Positions 25,078 to 34,347 are shown, numbered from the stretch's first letter. The stretch is 64,000 bases of DNA from JAMXLJ01 sp036558745 (GCA_036558745.1 DATBEZ010000003.1:124001-188000); one strand, 5' to 3'. The notes: generated by a model not told the origin, from the letters alone. Numbers and translations: made by a program.

Positions 25078-26255
25078 GATTCGAACGGCCGGTAGTGGTA
25101 GTCGGTCAGTCGCTCGCACCCGTCGTCGGTGACGGCGACGATCTCCTCGGCGCGGTAGCCGCCGTACCCGTCCTCCCACGCGATCGGTTCGAGCACGACG
25201 ATCATGCCGGCCGCGAGCACGAAGCTCTCGTCGAACTCGATGCCGAGATCGGTGCCGACGAGCGGCATTTCGGCGCTGTCGGTGCCGATCCCGTGCCCGA
25301 GGTAGAGGTGCTCGGGCCACGGTCGGCGGCCGTAGACGGTGCCGGCGGCGCGCACGAGGTCGGCCGCCGACGCGCCGGGACGGATGGTGTCGAGCACCCG
25401 CGTGATCACGTCGCGCCAGCCTTCGAACTGGGCCCGTTGCCGCGCGTCCGGCTCGGCGCCGACGATCCACGTCCGTCCGAAGTCGGACGCGTACCCGTGG
25501 AAGTTGATGCCGGTGTCGACCCAGATCACGTCGCCGGCCTCGAGCACCTGCTCGCGCGTCACCGTCGGGAACACGAGATCACCGGTCGCGCTGTAAGGCC
25601 CGTCATCGATCGAGTCGGGCATGATCTGGAAGATCGGGTCGACGGTGTTGGCGGTCGCGCCGAGCTCGAAGATGCGGCGCAGGAACCGTCCGCTCAGCTC
25701 GGTGGTTCGTGCACCGGGTCGGACCAGAGGCTCGACGTCGGCCATGGCGGCCTCGTTGATGCGTTGCGCAGCCCGGATCAGCGCGATCTCGTCGGACGTC
25801 TTCACGACCTTCGCCGCGCTCAACGACGCGCTGGCGTCGGCAACCTGGCGATCGCGCAGCGCGCGGTGCAGCGGGACCGTGAACTCGTCGAGCGCAACCC
25901 CGCCATGTGGCCAGCTGTGCGCGAGCTCGCCCGCGCCCGCTTCGGTCTCCACCGCGATCGGCCCGTGCACGTGGTCCGCCGGAAGCTCCTCGGGCACGCC
26001 GTCGGCGAACGCGGTGTACAGATGGGGCCACTCATCGTCGACCGTGACGACCGCGACCATCCGGCGGTGCGCGGCGAGCGACGCGTCCGCCGCCGGGGCG
26101 CGCGCACCGGACGCGTACGCGACGTTGTTCTGACCGAGCAGCACGAGCGCGTCGAGCCCGTTCGCGCCGAGCGCCGCCCGCAGCTTCTCGAGCCGCTCGC
26201 GACGCAGACGCCCGAAGTCGACCGCGGGCGCGTCCAAGGTGGGAGACGCGGTCAC
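25074..26255 (-). CDS. M24-family metallopeptidase (Xaa-Pro peptidase-like)
   Basis: 393 residues. The N-terminal creatinase-like domain (about 10-150) is followed by a pita-bread catalytic domain (about 160-385). The five metal ligands look complete: Asp in IWVDTGINF and in YASDFGRTW, His in LYLGHGIG, Glu in VVLEPIAW and Glu in YRAEEIVAV. The enzyme is likely a dinuclear metal aminopeptidase or creatinase-like hydrolase, cytoplasmic. GTG 26255 overlaps the amidohydrolase stop by 4 bp, and its own stop overlaps the degenerate paralogue by 4 bp. Paralogous pairs of this kind suggest a heteromer or divided function. Confidence 0.88.
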   Translation of the reverse strand: MTASPTLDAPAVDFGRLRRERLEKLRAALGANGLDALVLLGQNNVAYASGARAPAADASLAAHRRMVAVVTVDDEWPHLYTAFADGVPEELPADHVHGPIAVETEAGAGELAHSWPHGGVALDEFTVPLHRALRDRQVADASASLSAAKVVKTSDEIALIRAAQRINEAAMADVEPLVRPGARTTELSGRFLRRIFELGATANTVDPIFQIMPDSIDDGPYSATGDLVFPTVTREQVLEAGDVIWVDTGINFHGYASDFGRTWIVGAEPDARQRAQFEGWRDVITRVLDTIRPGASAADLVRAAGTVYGRRPWPEHLYLGHGIGTDSAEMPLVGTDLGIEFDESFVLAAGMIVVLEPIAWEDGYGGYRAEEIVAVTDDGCERLTDYHYRPFES

Positions 26256-27454
26256 GATGCGACGTCCAGGTTGTACGCCGTGACCGCGTTCCCGCCCAGG
26301 ATGCGCTCCCGATCCGGTGCCGGCAGCGCGGCGACGGCCTCCGTCACCTCGTCGAGCACGCCGGGGTGGTACTCGGGGTGCGGGTAGTCCGACGCCCACA
26401 GCACGCGGTCGGTGCCGAGCCAGCGCGCGCAGTCGGCCAGGTTCCACTCCTCGGCTTCGAAGCCGGCGTAGCACTGGCGCCGGAAGTACTCGCTCGGCAG
26501 CAGGCTCAGCCACCGCTTCTCCAGCGGGAACGCCTTCACCTGCTCGTCCATCCGCTCGAGCAACGTCGGGATCCAACCGCCGCCCGCTTCGAGGAACAGG
26601 AACCGCAGCCGCGGGTACCGCTCGCAGACACCGCCCATGAGCAGGCGTCCCATGCTGACCACCATGTCGACCATGTTGCCGACGGCCTGTCCCAGGCCCG
26701 AACCGCCGTGCAGCTCGTCGACCGCGGAGTTCGTGACCATCATGTTCTCGCTCTCCAGCACGAGCCCGAACTTCCGGCAGGCACCGGGCGTGTCGACGTG
26801 CACGCCGGGATGCAACGCGATCGGCACGTCGAGCTCCTGCGCGGCGGTCCAGAACGGCGCGTACACGGGATGGCTCAGCGGCAGCTCGTCGACGTACGCC
26901 GACGGTCGGATGAACGCGCCCCGCAGACCGAGCTGCTCAACCGCGCGGTGCAGCTCGCGGACCGCGCGGTCGACGTCCTGCAGCGGCACCGCGGCCATCG
27001 CGAACAGCCGGGCCGGCGACGCGGAGCAGTACTCGGCGACCCAGTCGTTGTACGCGCGGATGCAGTCGGTCACGAAGTCGATGTCGTGCAGCGCAGGGAT
27101 CGGGTCGAGCGGTCCGAAGAACATCGCCTGGCTCGGATACAGCACCGCCGCGTCGATGCCGTCGCGGTCCATGTCGACGAGGCGCGCGTCGGGGTCGTAT
27201 CCGCCGGGCGTGCGCAAGCTCTCCAGCAGCCCGTGGAACTCGCCCGCGCTGAGGCCGGCCGCGCTCGCGAGCTGGTCCTGCAGCTCACGGCCGCCACCGC
27301 GCACCACGCCGCCCGTGTAGCTGATCTCGTACACGTCGTCCTCGACGACGCGGCGCGGGATCCAGTCGCCCCATCGCGACGCGTCCATCCGCGCCGTCCA
27401 CAGGTCGTCGGGCTCCATCGTGTGCCCGTCGGCGTCGACCACCACACACGTCAT
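26252..27454 (-). CDS. Amidohydrolase-2 family metal-dependent hydrolase or decarboxylase
   Basis: 400 residues, TIM barrel of the ACMSD/amidohydrolase-2 type. Metal-site elements are DADGHTMEP at strand 1, His in IALHPGVH, His/Glu in LFLEAGGGW and the final Asp in WASDYPHPE. Members cut or decarboxylate aromatic and carboxylic acids; the substrate here is unknown. ATG 27454 is preceded by GGGAG at good spacing. A longer frame to 27652 lacks conserved sequence and would run into the divergent gene. It heads a three-gene operon with two M24 proteins, all joined by 4-bp overlaps, which suggests a catabolic unit acting on amide- or peptide-like compounds. Confidence 0.87.
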   Translation of the reverse strand: MTCVVVDADGHTMEPDDLWTARMDASRWGDWIPRRVVEDDVYEISYTGGVVRGGGRELQDQLASAAGLSAGEFHGLLESLRTPGGYDPDARLVDMDRDGIDAAVLYPSQAMFFGPLDPIPALHDIDFVTDCIRAYNDWVAEYCSASPARLFAMAAVPLQDVDRAVRELHRAVEQLGLRGAFIRPSAYVDELPLSHPVYAPFWTAAQELDVPIALHPGVHVDTPGACRKFGLVLESENMMVTNSAVDELHGGSGLGQAVGNMVDMVVSMGRLLMGGVCERYPRLRFLFLEAGGGWIPTLLERMDEQVKAFPLEKRWLSLLPSEYFRRQCYAGFEAEEWNLADCARWLGTDRVLWASDYPHPEYHPGVLDEVTEAVAALPAPDRERILGGNAVTAYNLDVAS

Positions 27455-27650
27455 CGCAGGTCCGCTCCCCCTCGTACCGCACGACCACCGCAGCAACCGC
27501 CTGACACACCCGTCAGGGATCTTGCCATCGCGTGGACCCGCGGCCAAGGCCGCCACCCGCAACGGGCGCCGCGACAGGCGGGGGCGGTAGCGTCCCGGGC
27601 GGCGGGTATGGGGCTCGAGGTTCAGGGGCATCGAGAAGGGGAGGGAACCC
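27455..27650. promoter_or_regulatory. Divergent intergenic region, amidohydrolase operon / beta-helix gene
   Basis: 196 bp holding both promoters. An inverted repeat CCTGAC-6 nt-GTCAGG lies near 27501-27518, close to the amidohydrolase start, and might be an operator. The Shine-Dalgarno of the beta-helix gene (GGGGAGGG) ends the region. No obvious -10 box is visible. Confidence 0.3.
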
Positions 27651-28802
27651 ATGAGGGCAGGCAGGCTTCGTGGCGCGCTCGTCGCGCTGGCAGGGGCGGC
27701 GGCGTTGGTCGGCGCCGGGGTGGTCGCGGCACCGGCGGCGTCGGCCGACGGATCGGGCCATCACCAGTCGGCGCATCTGTACGTGTCGACGAAGGGGACC
27801 GACGGCCCGAACTGCGGGCGCCCGTCGTCGCCGTGTCGCACCATCGGCGCCGCCGTGGCGAACGCGTCGGCCGGCGGTGAGATCTCCGTCGCGCGCGGCG
27901 TCTACGACGAATCGGTGACGATCACGAAGACGCTGGAGCTCGAAGGTCACCACGCGACCATCGACGCGACGGGCCAGATCAACGGGATCAAGATCTCGGG
28001 ACACGGCGCCGACCACTCGCGCGTGCACGGGTTCACCGTGCAGCACGCGATCGGCGAAGGCGTTGCGGTGACGCTGGCCGACTGGGTCACGATCGACCAC
28101 AACAAGGTGATCATGAACGACCAGGGTGGCCAGGGAACGCCGAACACGTACCCGCCGTGCCAGCCTCAGGGTGAGGTCCCCGGCGACTGCAACGAGGCGC
28201 TCCACCTCGACGCGACCGCGCACGCACGCGTCGACGACAACCTGGTGCAGCACAACGTCGGCGGCATCCTGATCGACGACGACAGCGGTCCGTCGCACGA
28301 CAACTGGATCACCGACAACGTGTCGCGCGACAACATGGACGACTGCGGGATCACGATGCCATCGCACAATCCGATGGGCACCGTGTTCAACAACGTCATC
28401 CGGGACAACGTCTCGGCCAACAACGGCGCGGCCGGCATCCTGATCGCGGCGGCCGGACCGGGCATGAAGGCCCACGACAACGTCGTCGACGACAACAAGG
28501 TCTGGGGCAACGGCGAGGGCGGCGTCCAGCTGCACGCGCACGCTCCCGGGCAGAGCATCGACAACAACCGGATCACCGACAACTGGATCGGGACCAACAC
28601 CACGGCTGGTGACCCCGACGCCGGCATCACCCAGACGACCGGCGTGATCGTGTTCTCGGCCGTCGTTCCGGTGAACGGCACCGTGATCCGCGGCAACGTC
28701 ATCGCCCACAACCACTTCGGCATCTGGCTCTCGCCGAACGTGGCCAACGGCGGGATCACGCACAACCGCTTCCGCGACGTGGTGGTGCCCGTCCAGCAGT
28801 AG
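27651..28802 (+). CDS. Secreted right-handed parallel beta-helix protein
   Basis: 383 residues. The signal peptide (about 1-33) ends AASADG. LYVSTKGTDGPNCGRPSSPC and TIGAAVANASAGGEISVARG form the usual cap of NosD/pectate-lyase-like helices. At least seven Asn-rich turns follow (WVTIDHNKVIMND, DNWITDNVSRDN, NNVIRDNVSANN, DNNRITDNWIG, RGNVIAHNHFGIWL). No catalytic residues can be named. It may bind or degrade extracellular glycans. It resembles the gene at 12932-14539 in architecture, and both are followed by copies of the same palindrome. Confidence 0.82.
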   Translation: MRAGRLRGALVALAGAAALVGAGVVAAPAASADGSGHHQSAHLYVSTKGTDGPNCGRPSSPCRTIGAAVANASAGGEISVARGVYDESVTITKTLELEGHHATIDATGQINGIKISGHGADHSRVHGFTVQHAIGEGVAVTLADWVTIDHNKVIMNDQGGQGTPNTYPPCQPQGEVPGDCNEALHLDATAHARVDDNLVQHNVGGILIDDDSGPSHDNWITDNVSRDNMDDCGITMPSHNPMGTVFNNVIRDNVSANNGAAGILIAAAGPGMKAHDNVVDDNKVWGNGEGGVQLHAHAPGQSIDNNRITDNWIGTNTTAGDPDAGITQTTGVIVFSAVVPVNGTVIRGNVIAHNHFGIWLSPNVANGGITHNRFRDVVVPVQQ

Positions 28803-28820
28803 CAACCGCAACACCCGCGA

Positions 28821-28865
28821 AGATGCGGCACTGAGCGTCGGATACCGACGCTCAGTGCCGCATCT
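28821..28865. terminator. Perfect 21-bp hairpin between convergent genes (family member 2)
   Basis: Arms 28821-28841 and 28845-28865 with a 3-nt loop (ATA), 18 bp after the beta-helix stop and facing lysS. The outer parts of the stem and the flanking GAAGATGCGG and GCATCTCGCGT are shared with the hairpin at 12878-12923. Only the inner seven or so base pairs differ, with compensating changes on both arms. The paired substitutions show that structure is conserved. Confidence 0.75.
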
Positions 28866-28882
28866 CGCGTTTCGGAACGGAG

Positions 28883-30400
28883 TCAGTCGGCTTCGGGGCG
28901 CAGCGTCGGGAAGAGGATGACCTCGCGGATGGACGACACGCCGGCCAGGAGCATCACGAGCCGGTCGATGCCGAGCCCCATGCCGCCGGTGGGCGGCATG
29001 CCGTACTCGAGCGCGCGCAGGTAGTCCTCGTCGACCGCGCCCGCTTCCTCGTCACCCGCGTCCCGCAGCCGGGCCTGGGCCTCGAAGCGGCTGCGCTGGT
29101 CGGACGGGTCGTTGAGCTCGCTGAAGGCGTTGGCCAGCTCCCGACCACCGACGACGGCCTCGAAGCGCTCCACCAGCGTGGGATCGTCGCGGTGCGTGCG
29201 CGCGAGTGGGGACACCTCACGCGGGTAGTCGAGCACGAAGACGGGCTCGACCAGCTGCGGCTCGACCAGATCGTCGTAGATCTCCATGATCAGACGACCG
29301 GCTCCCCACGCCGCGTCGACCGTGAGGCCGAGCCGTGTGGCCACGGCGCGCAGCTCGTCGACCGACTGGGTCGGATGCACGCGGACGCCGGTGTGCTGCT
29401 CGACGAGGTCGAGCATCGGCACACGCGGCCAGGGCGGCGAGAGGTCGACCTTCCGGTCGCCGACCTGGACCACCGTGCTGCCGAGCGCGACGCGCGCGGC
29501 CGACGCGACGAGCTCCTCGGTCAGCGTCATCATCTCGTGGTAGTCGACGAACGCCTCGTAGAGCTCGAGCATCGTGAACTCGGGGTTGTGGCGCGTGTCG
29601 AGCCCCTCGTTGCGGAACACGCGACCGATCTCGAACACCTTCTCCATGCCGCCGACGATCAGACGCTTCAGGTGGAGCTCCAGCGCGATGCGCAGGTACA
29701 TGTCGACGGCGAGCGCGTTGTGATGGGTCGCGAACGGTCTCGCCGCCGCGCCACCGGCCTCCAGCTGCAGCACAGGACCCTCGACCTCGACGAAGCCACG
29801 GTCGACCAGGAAACGTCGGATCTCCGTGATCGCGGCGGACCGGATCGAGAAGACCCGGCGCGCGTCCTCGTTCACGATCAGGTCGACGTAGCGTTGGCGG
29901 AAGCGGGTGTCGACGTCGGTCAGGCCGTGCCACTTGTCGGGCAGCGGACGCAGCGCCTTGGACAACAGCTCGAAGCGCGCGACCTTGACCGACAGCTCAC
30001 CCTTCTTCGTCGTCATCACGGTGCCGTGCACACCGACCCAGTCGCCCAAGTCGAGGCGGTTGAAGGCCTCGTGCGCCTCGTCACCGACGACGCCGCGTGA
30101 CACGAACAGCTGCACCGCCGCGTCGCGATCGCGGATCGTCGCGAAGGTCAGCTTCCCCTGACGGCGCAAGAGCATGATCCGGCCCGCGACGCCCACCTCG
30201 ACGTCGGTCTCCTCGCCCGGTTGCAGCTCCGCGAATTGGTCGCGCAGCTCGGCCAGGGTTCGGTCACGGTCGAAGCGCACCGGGTACGGGTCGACCCCGT
30301 GCGCTCGCAGCTCGTCGACGTCGGCCTGACGGCGCGCACGCTCGTCCTCCGACCCGGCGCCGCCGGATGCGCGGTCGGTCTCGTCGCGGGGCTCGGGCAT
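28883..30400 (-). CDS. lysS: Lysyl-tRNA synthetase, class II
   Basis: 505 residues, normal length. It charges tRNA-Lys. An N-terminal helix and OB-fold anticodon-binding domain (about 20-170) precede the class II core: motif 1 around RRFLVDRGFVEVEGPVL, motif 2 FRNEGLDTRHNPEFTMLE and motif 3 GMGLGIDRLVMLLAG. The usual ETPML after motif 1 reads GPVLQ, a tolerated variation. It is the last gene of a leftward run after the amine oxidase gene, with a 43-bp gap. It starts ATG and ends close to the palindrome at 28821. Confidence 0.95.
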   Translation of the reverse strand: MPEPRDETDRASGGAGSEDERARRQADVDELRAHGVDPYPVRFDRDRTLAELRDQFAELQPGEETDVEVGVAGRIMLLRRQGKLTFATIRDRDAAVQLFVSRGVVGDEAHEAFNRLDLGDWVGVHGTVMTTKKGELSVKVARFELLSKALRPLPDKWHGLTDVDTRFRQRYVDLIVNEDARRVFSIRSAAITEIRRFLVDRGFVEVEGPVLQLEAGGAAARPFATHHNALAVDMYLRIALELHLKRLIVGGMEKVFEIGRVFRNEGLDTRHNPEFTMLELYEAFVDYHEMMTLTEELVASAARVALGSTVVQVGDRKVDLSPPWPRVPMLDLVEQHTGVRVHPTQSVDELRAVATRLGLTVDAAWGAGRLIMEIYDDLVEPQLVEPVFVLDYPREVSPLARTHRDDPTLVERFEAVVGGRELANAFSELNDPSDQRSRFEAQARLRDAGDEEAGAVDEDYLRALEYGMPPTGGMGLGIDRLVMLLAGVSSIREVILFPTLRPEAD

Positions 30401-30443
30401 GGTGCGATCACCCTAACCGCCGGTCCCACCGCCGAGACGCGGG

Positions 30444-32375
30444 TTACTCGTGCGCGCAGTGCTCCTGCGGCGCGACGTCGAGACTCGGGTTGCGGTCGAA
30501 GAAGCCGAAGGGGACGAGCGTGAACCCCGCGTACTCGACCGGCATGACCGGCCAGTCCTCGGGCCGCGGGATGTGCGTGACGCCGAACGTGTACCAGACG
30601 ACGACGTCGGTGTCGTCGATCGGACGATCGGCCGCGGTCCACTTCGGCAGCCCGTCGCCACCGGGATGCTGGTTCGGGTACTCCCCCGCGGCCCGCATCT
30701 CGTCGGGCGCGTACGGCGTGACCCAGAGGTTCTTGGTCGCGAACGTGGCCCGACGGCCGATGCTGGAGTCGGGCGACGCGAGCAACGTCGGCGTCGAGCC
30801 GGGGATGAGCTTGTAGCCGACGGGTTGGCCGAGGCGGTTCGTGCGCCGCGGGTTCACGATCTTCCACGTGCGGCTGCGCGCGGGGTCGACGACGCGCTGG
30901 GCCTGCGATTCGCTCGCGAGCAGTGTCGGTCGCGTGACGAACGCGTTCGCGAACGGGTTGTCGGAACCCGTCGGCGTCGCCTCGACGTCGACCTCGTACA
31001 CCGAGTTCGTCGTGCCGTCGACGTCGAAGTCGAGACGGAAGTTGAACAGGTGCTGGTGGTTCGGCGCCGCGAGCTGCGGCGCGACGAGCTCACCGTGTCG
31101 CGGCTGCTCACCGTCGGCGACCGCCATCGTCTGCATGATCCCGGTGAGCTTCACCTCGTGCTGGATCATGCCGTCCTCGTACAGGTACCAGAAGAAGCCG
31201 TACTCGTAGTTGCCGACCGTGTGGATCGAGCTCACGACGAGTCGTCGACGGCGCCGGACCTCGGTCGTGCCCGAGTGCAGGTCGATGTGCTTCCAGAGGA
31301 TCCCGTAGTCCTCCTCGTGCAGGCAGATGGCCTTCTCGACGACGTACGGGTCGCCCCGCTCGGTCGCCATCGCGGCGTCGAAGTAGCGGATGGCGCCGAG
31401 GCAGTCACAGCCGAGCGTGAGCGAGTTCACCATCCGGCCGAGACCCCACTCGCCCGCGTCGAACGCGTTCTTCCACGAATGCATCGGGCTGGTGTCGCCG
31501 TAGGGCACGACCATCTCGCTCAGCGCGGCGCGGTGCAGGACCGGTCGCACGCGTTCGTCGTCCTCGTAGCCGATCGTGTGCAGCACGAGCCCGTGGATCG
31601 GGTGCATCGCGACACGGAAGCGCCATCGCTGCCACCGGACCTCGTGGCCCTCGACCGTGAAGCTCGGACCCTCGGCCTGGACGACCTCGAGGGGCTTGCG
31701 ATCGTCGCGCAGCGGCGCGCCGAGGTGCTCGGGGTCGTAATTGCTGCACTCCGCGGGGACGGGCAGCACGCCGAAGTCGTCGACCTGGCACACGGTTCCG
31801 GCGTGGAAGTCGTAGTAGACGAGCACACCCTCGATCGGGTGCGCGTAGCCGTTGTCGGCCTCGTGATGACGTACGTACGAAAGCACGCGCGTGAGGCGAC
31901 GGCCCTCCTCGACGTCGAGACCGAAGCGCCCCGCGGGCCACGGGTCGAGCTGCACCGTGTCGAAGTCGGTGATGCCGCGCCGGCGCATCGCCGCCTGCCA
32001 GCGCGGGTCCTCCTTCACCGCGATGATCGCGTCGAGGCAGTCCTCGAACAGCAGCGCCGGCTGCACGTCGCTCCGGTCGCGCCACGACCGCACCGCGCCG
32101 TCGGTGATCGAGACGACCGCCTCCGACACCGTGCCCGTCGCGCGGTCGATCAGGACCGTGGCCGCCCGCCGCTCGACCGCCGAGCCCGGCACGTACGCAT
32201 CGAGCTCGTCCTTGGCCGGCTCGTCGAGCGCGACGTAGGAGAAGCGGATGCTCTCGGGCAGGTCGCGCTCGTCGCGGAGGATCGCGACGGCTGTCGCGAT
32301 CTCGTCAGCGCTCAACGGCTCGAGGGGATGCGCGACCACACCGGCCGGAGCCGGGATCTCGACGGAGCTGCTCAC
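30444..32375 (-). CDS. Copper amine oxidase (topaquinone enzyme)
   Basis: 643 residues, usual length. It oxidises primary amines to aldehydes with release of ammonia and hydrogen peroxide. The topaquinone-forming Tyr is the first Tyr of the consensus NY(D/E)Y (VGNYEYGF). Copper His residues are in HQHLFNFRLDFDVDG and in the C-terminal GVTHIPRPEDWP. The N2/N3 domains and the full catalytic domain are present. No signal peptide is visible, so it is probably cytoplasmic, as in Arthrobacter-type enzymes. A short gap (14 bp) separates it from a 91-residue membrane protein upstream, and lysS follows. Confidence 0.94.
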   Translation of the reverse strand: MSSSVEIPAPAGVVAHPLEPLSADEIATAVAILRDERDLPESIRFSYVALDEPAKDELDAYVPGSAVERRAATVLIDRATGTVSEAVVSITDGAVRSWRDRSDVQPALLFEDCLDAIIAVKEDPRWQAAMRRRGITDFDTVQLDPWPAGRFGLDVEEGRRLTRVLSYVRHHEADNGYAHPIEGVLVYYDFHAGTVCQVDDFGVLPVPAECSNYDPEHLGAPLRDDRKPLEVVQAEGPSFTVEGHEVRWQRWRFRVAMHPIHGLVLHTIGYEDDERVRPVLHRAALSEMVVPYGDTSPMHSWKNAFDAGEWGLGRMVNSLTLGCDCLGAIRYFDAAMATERGDPYVVEKAICLHEEDYGILWKHIDLHSGTTEVRRRRRLVVSSIHTVGNYEYGFFWYLYEDGMIQHEVKLTGIMQTMAVADGEQPRHGELVAPQLAAPNHQHLFNFRLDFDVDGTTNSVYEVDVEATPTGSDNPFANAFVTRPTLLASESQAQRVVDPARSRTWKIVNPRRTNRLGQPVGYKLIPGSTPTLLASPDSSIGRRATFATKNLWVTPYAPDEMRAAGEYPNQHPGGDGLPKWTAADRPIDDTDVVVWYTFGVTHIPRPEDWPVMPVEYAGFTLVPFGFFDRNPSLDVAPQEHCAHE

Positions 32376-32389
32376 GGTTCCCTCCGGGG

Positions 32390-32665
32390 TCAGGGCTCGA
32401 GCGAGGCGTCGGTCTGCTCGGCCTCCTCACGCGCGCGTCGGGACGCGCTGAACGCCTCGAAGATCAACATCGCGCCGTAGACGAACGCGACGGTCCCCAG
32501 CACGTGCAGGATGAACGACGTCTGCCGGTGCAGGTCGGACATGCCGAGCTCGTCGATGATCCACGTGACGATCTTGTTGCCGAAGAACGCGAGCAGGCAG
32601 AGTCCCGCGGCCGCGTAGACGCGCGGCTCGCGGTACCACGCGCCGGGTTCGGTCCTCCCGATCAC
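32390..32665 (-). CDS. Small two-TM membrane protein (hypothetical)
   Basis: 91 residues, GTG start overlapping the stop of the GT39 gene (GTGA), so translation is coupled. Two hydrophobic helices (about 17-36, YAAAGLCLLAFFGNKIVTWI, and 50-70, SFILHVLGTVAFVYGAMLIF) are joined by a short acidic loop (DELGMSDLHRQ), and a charged tail rich in Arg/Glu follows. I do not recognise a family. Its position between a glycosyltransferase and the amine oxidase makes it a possible accessory subunit of the transferase. A longer in-frame reading upstream would lie antisense-like over the GT39 gene and is not supported. Confidence 0.72.
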   Translation of the reverse strand: MIGRTEPGAWYREPRVYAAAGLCLLAFFGNKIVTWIIDELGMSDLHRQTSFILHVLGTVAFVYGAMLIFEAFSASRRAREEAEQTDASLEP

Positions 32666-34347
32666 GGGGTCGACGCTCCGGCCTCGATCGCGAGGTGGTC
32701 CGCGTCCGTCGTGATCGTCGGGGACGGCTCGATCTTGTAGACCGCGATGTTGTCGACGCTCCGCACCCATCGGTAGTGGTCGGCGACGAAGCCGGCCAGG
32801 CTCGGGTAGTTCGTCATCGGGTAGTACTGCGAGCCTCGCACCCGTGCGGGCGACGTGTCGAGGATGTACTCGGGCGGGTGCGCGGCGAAGTCCTGGTAGA
32901 ACTCCGGCCACGCGTTCGGGGTCGCGAGGTCGGGCGAGACCTCCTGGGGCGGCCGGCCGCCCCAGTGCCCGGTGAGGAAGCCGGTCGTGATGAACCGGGT
33001 CGCCGGCTCGCGTCCCGAGGCCCAGTAGATCTCGGGCAGGTGCCCCCACACCAGGACCCGGTCCTGCGGGTGGGTGTGGTGCTCCAGGAACGACGCCACC
33101 TGCGCGTACGCGGGCTCGTTGTCGATCTGGTCGGCCCAGAACGCGGCGATCGAGAAGCCGATCGCGACCAGCGCGGCCATGACGATCGTGACGGCGGGGA
33201 ACCAGATGCGCTTGCGGGCCAGGTACCCGGTTGCGAGCAGCGCGAGCGGCGGCAGCAGCTGCAGGTAGTAGTGACCGAAGAAGCGGAACCCGATCGCCAC
33301 CGAGATCACGCCCGAGAGCAGCCACAACCAGAGGTCGGCGTTCTCACGGCGCGAGCGCCAGGTGAACGGGACGGCCCACAACAGCACGACGTTGGCCCCG
33401 ATGTAGGAACCCGTCTTCTGGAGGAACCGGAGCGCGACGAACATCGAGGCGTTCTTCACCTCGAGGTAGCTGCCGTTTCCCGAGACGGCCCAGAACAGCA
33501 GCTCACCCGGCCCCACCGCCAGCGCCACGACCGCGATCGGCACGGTGAACCCGATCAGCACGTCGCGCACCCCGCGTTTCCCGCGCTGCTTGGCCGCGAG
33601 GTACCCGACGGGAAGCAGCGTCGCCGCGGCCGTCTGCTTCGCGAGTGTCGCGACTGCGAGCGCGACACCGGCGGGGAGCGCGTGTTTACGACGTGCGAGC
33701 ACGAAGCCCGCGGTCATCGCGGGCAACATGAAGATCTCGAAGTTCGCGGCCTGACCGTCCTGAGGCACGAACAGCAACGAACCGAACGCGCACAACAGCC
33801 CCGCGATCCACGCGGCACGATCTCCGTAGCGTCGACGCGCTTCGATCGCGACGAGCCACGCGGTGAGCGCGGCAGCGAAGATCGCGAGCAAGCGCACGCT
33901 CCACAGCCCGTTGCTGTGGAACACCTTGAACGTGGCCGCGTAGAGGTACGGCACGAGCGGCGGCTTGCGGTCGACCGCGTCGTGGTAGAGGCGACCACCG
34001 TGGTTGAGGACCTGGGCCTGCGTCGCGAGATAGGTCTCGTCCGAGTTGAACACGTCGACGAAGAACCCCGACGCGTGCAACGCGGTCAGCAGGAGCACGA
34101 GCACCGCGAGGAGGCGCCACGGGTGCCACCGCCGCGGCCCACCCCCGCGCTCGATCGAGTGCTCTCGCTCCCTGCCCTCGACGCTGGCGGTCGACTCGAC
34201 GCCGACCACGGTCCCGGTCTCCACCGGCTCCCTCACCCGAACGGCTGTGTGCTCAGTCTGACCCTCTGCCGCCACGCCCAACCGGATCGGGGCGTCGCGC
34301 GCGGACGAGACGTCGCTGGTCACCGGAATACTGGCCGATCCCACCAC
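32662..34347 (-). CDS. GT39/ArnT-like integral membrane glycosyltransferase
   Basis: 561 residues with about 10-12 transmembrane helices. After the first helix comes the acidic loop FNSDETYLATQ, typical of GT-C enzymes, with further motifs DAVDRKPPLVPYLYAATF and FFGHYYLQLLPPLA. The C-terminal extracytoplasmic part ends IAVYKIEP. Such enzymes move sugars from polyprenyl-phosphate donors to lipids or proteins on the outer face. The first 70 residues are polar and not conserved, so the true start may be further in. It heads a leftward operon with the 91-residue protein and the amine oxidase. Confidence 0.85.
   Translation of the reverse strand: MVGSASIPVTSDVSSARDAPIRLGVAAEGQTEHTAVRVREPVETGTVVGVESTASVEGREREHSIERGGGPRRWHPWRLLAVLVLLLTALHASGFFVDVFNSDETYLATQAQVLNHGGRLYHDAVDRKPPLVPYLYAATFKVFHSNGLWSVRLLAIFAAALTAWLVAIEARRRYGDRAAWIAGLLCAFGSLLFVPQDGQAANFEIFMLPAMTAGFVLARRKHALPAGVALAVATLAKQTAAATLLPVGYLAAKQRGKRGVRDVLIGFTVPIAVVALAVGPGELLFWAVSGNGSYLEVKNASMFVALRFLQKTGSYIGANVVLLWAVPFTWRSRRENADLWLWLLSGVISVAIGFRFFGHYYLQLLPPLALLATGYLARKRIWFPAVTIVMAALVAIGFSIAAFWADQIDNEPAYAQVASFLEHHTHPQDRVLVWGHLPEIYWASGREPATRFITTGFLTGHWGGRPPQEVSPDLATPNAWPEFYQDFAAHPPEYILDTSPARVRGSQYYPMTNYPSLAGFVADHYRWVRSVDNIAVYKIEPSPTITTDADHLAIEAGASTP

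Noticed and set aside
25077..25470. Longer N-terminus for the degenerate M24 protein
   Set aside because: The extra 131 residues are Arg-rich, lie over the upstream paralogue and are not part of the family; ATG 25077 with the ATGA overlap is better.
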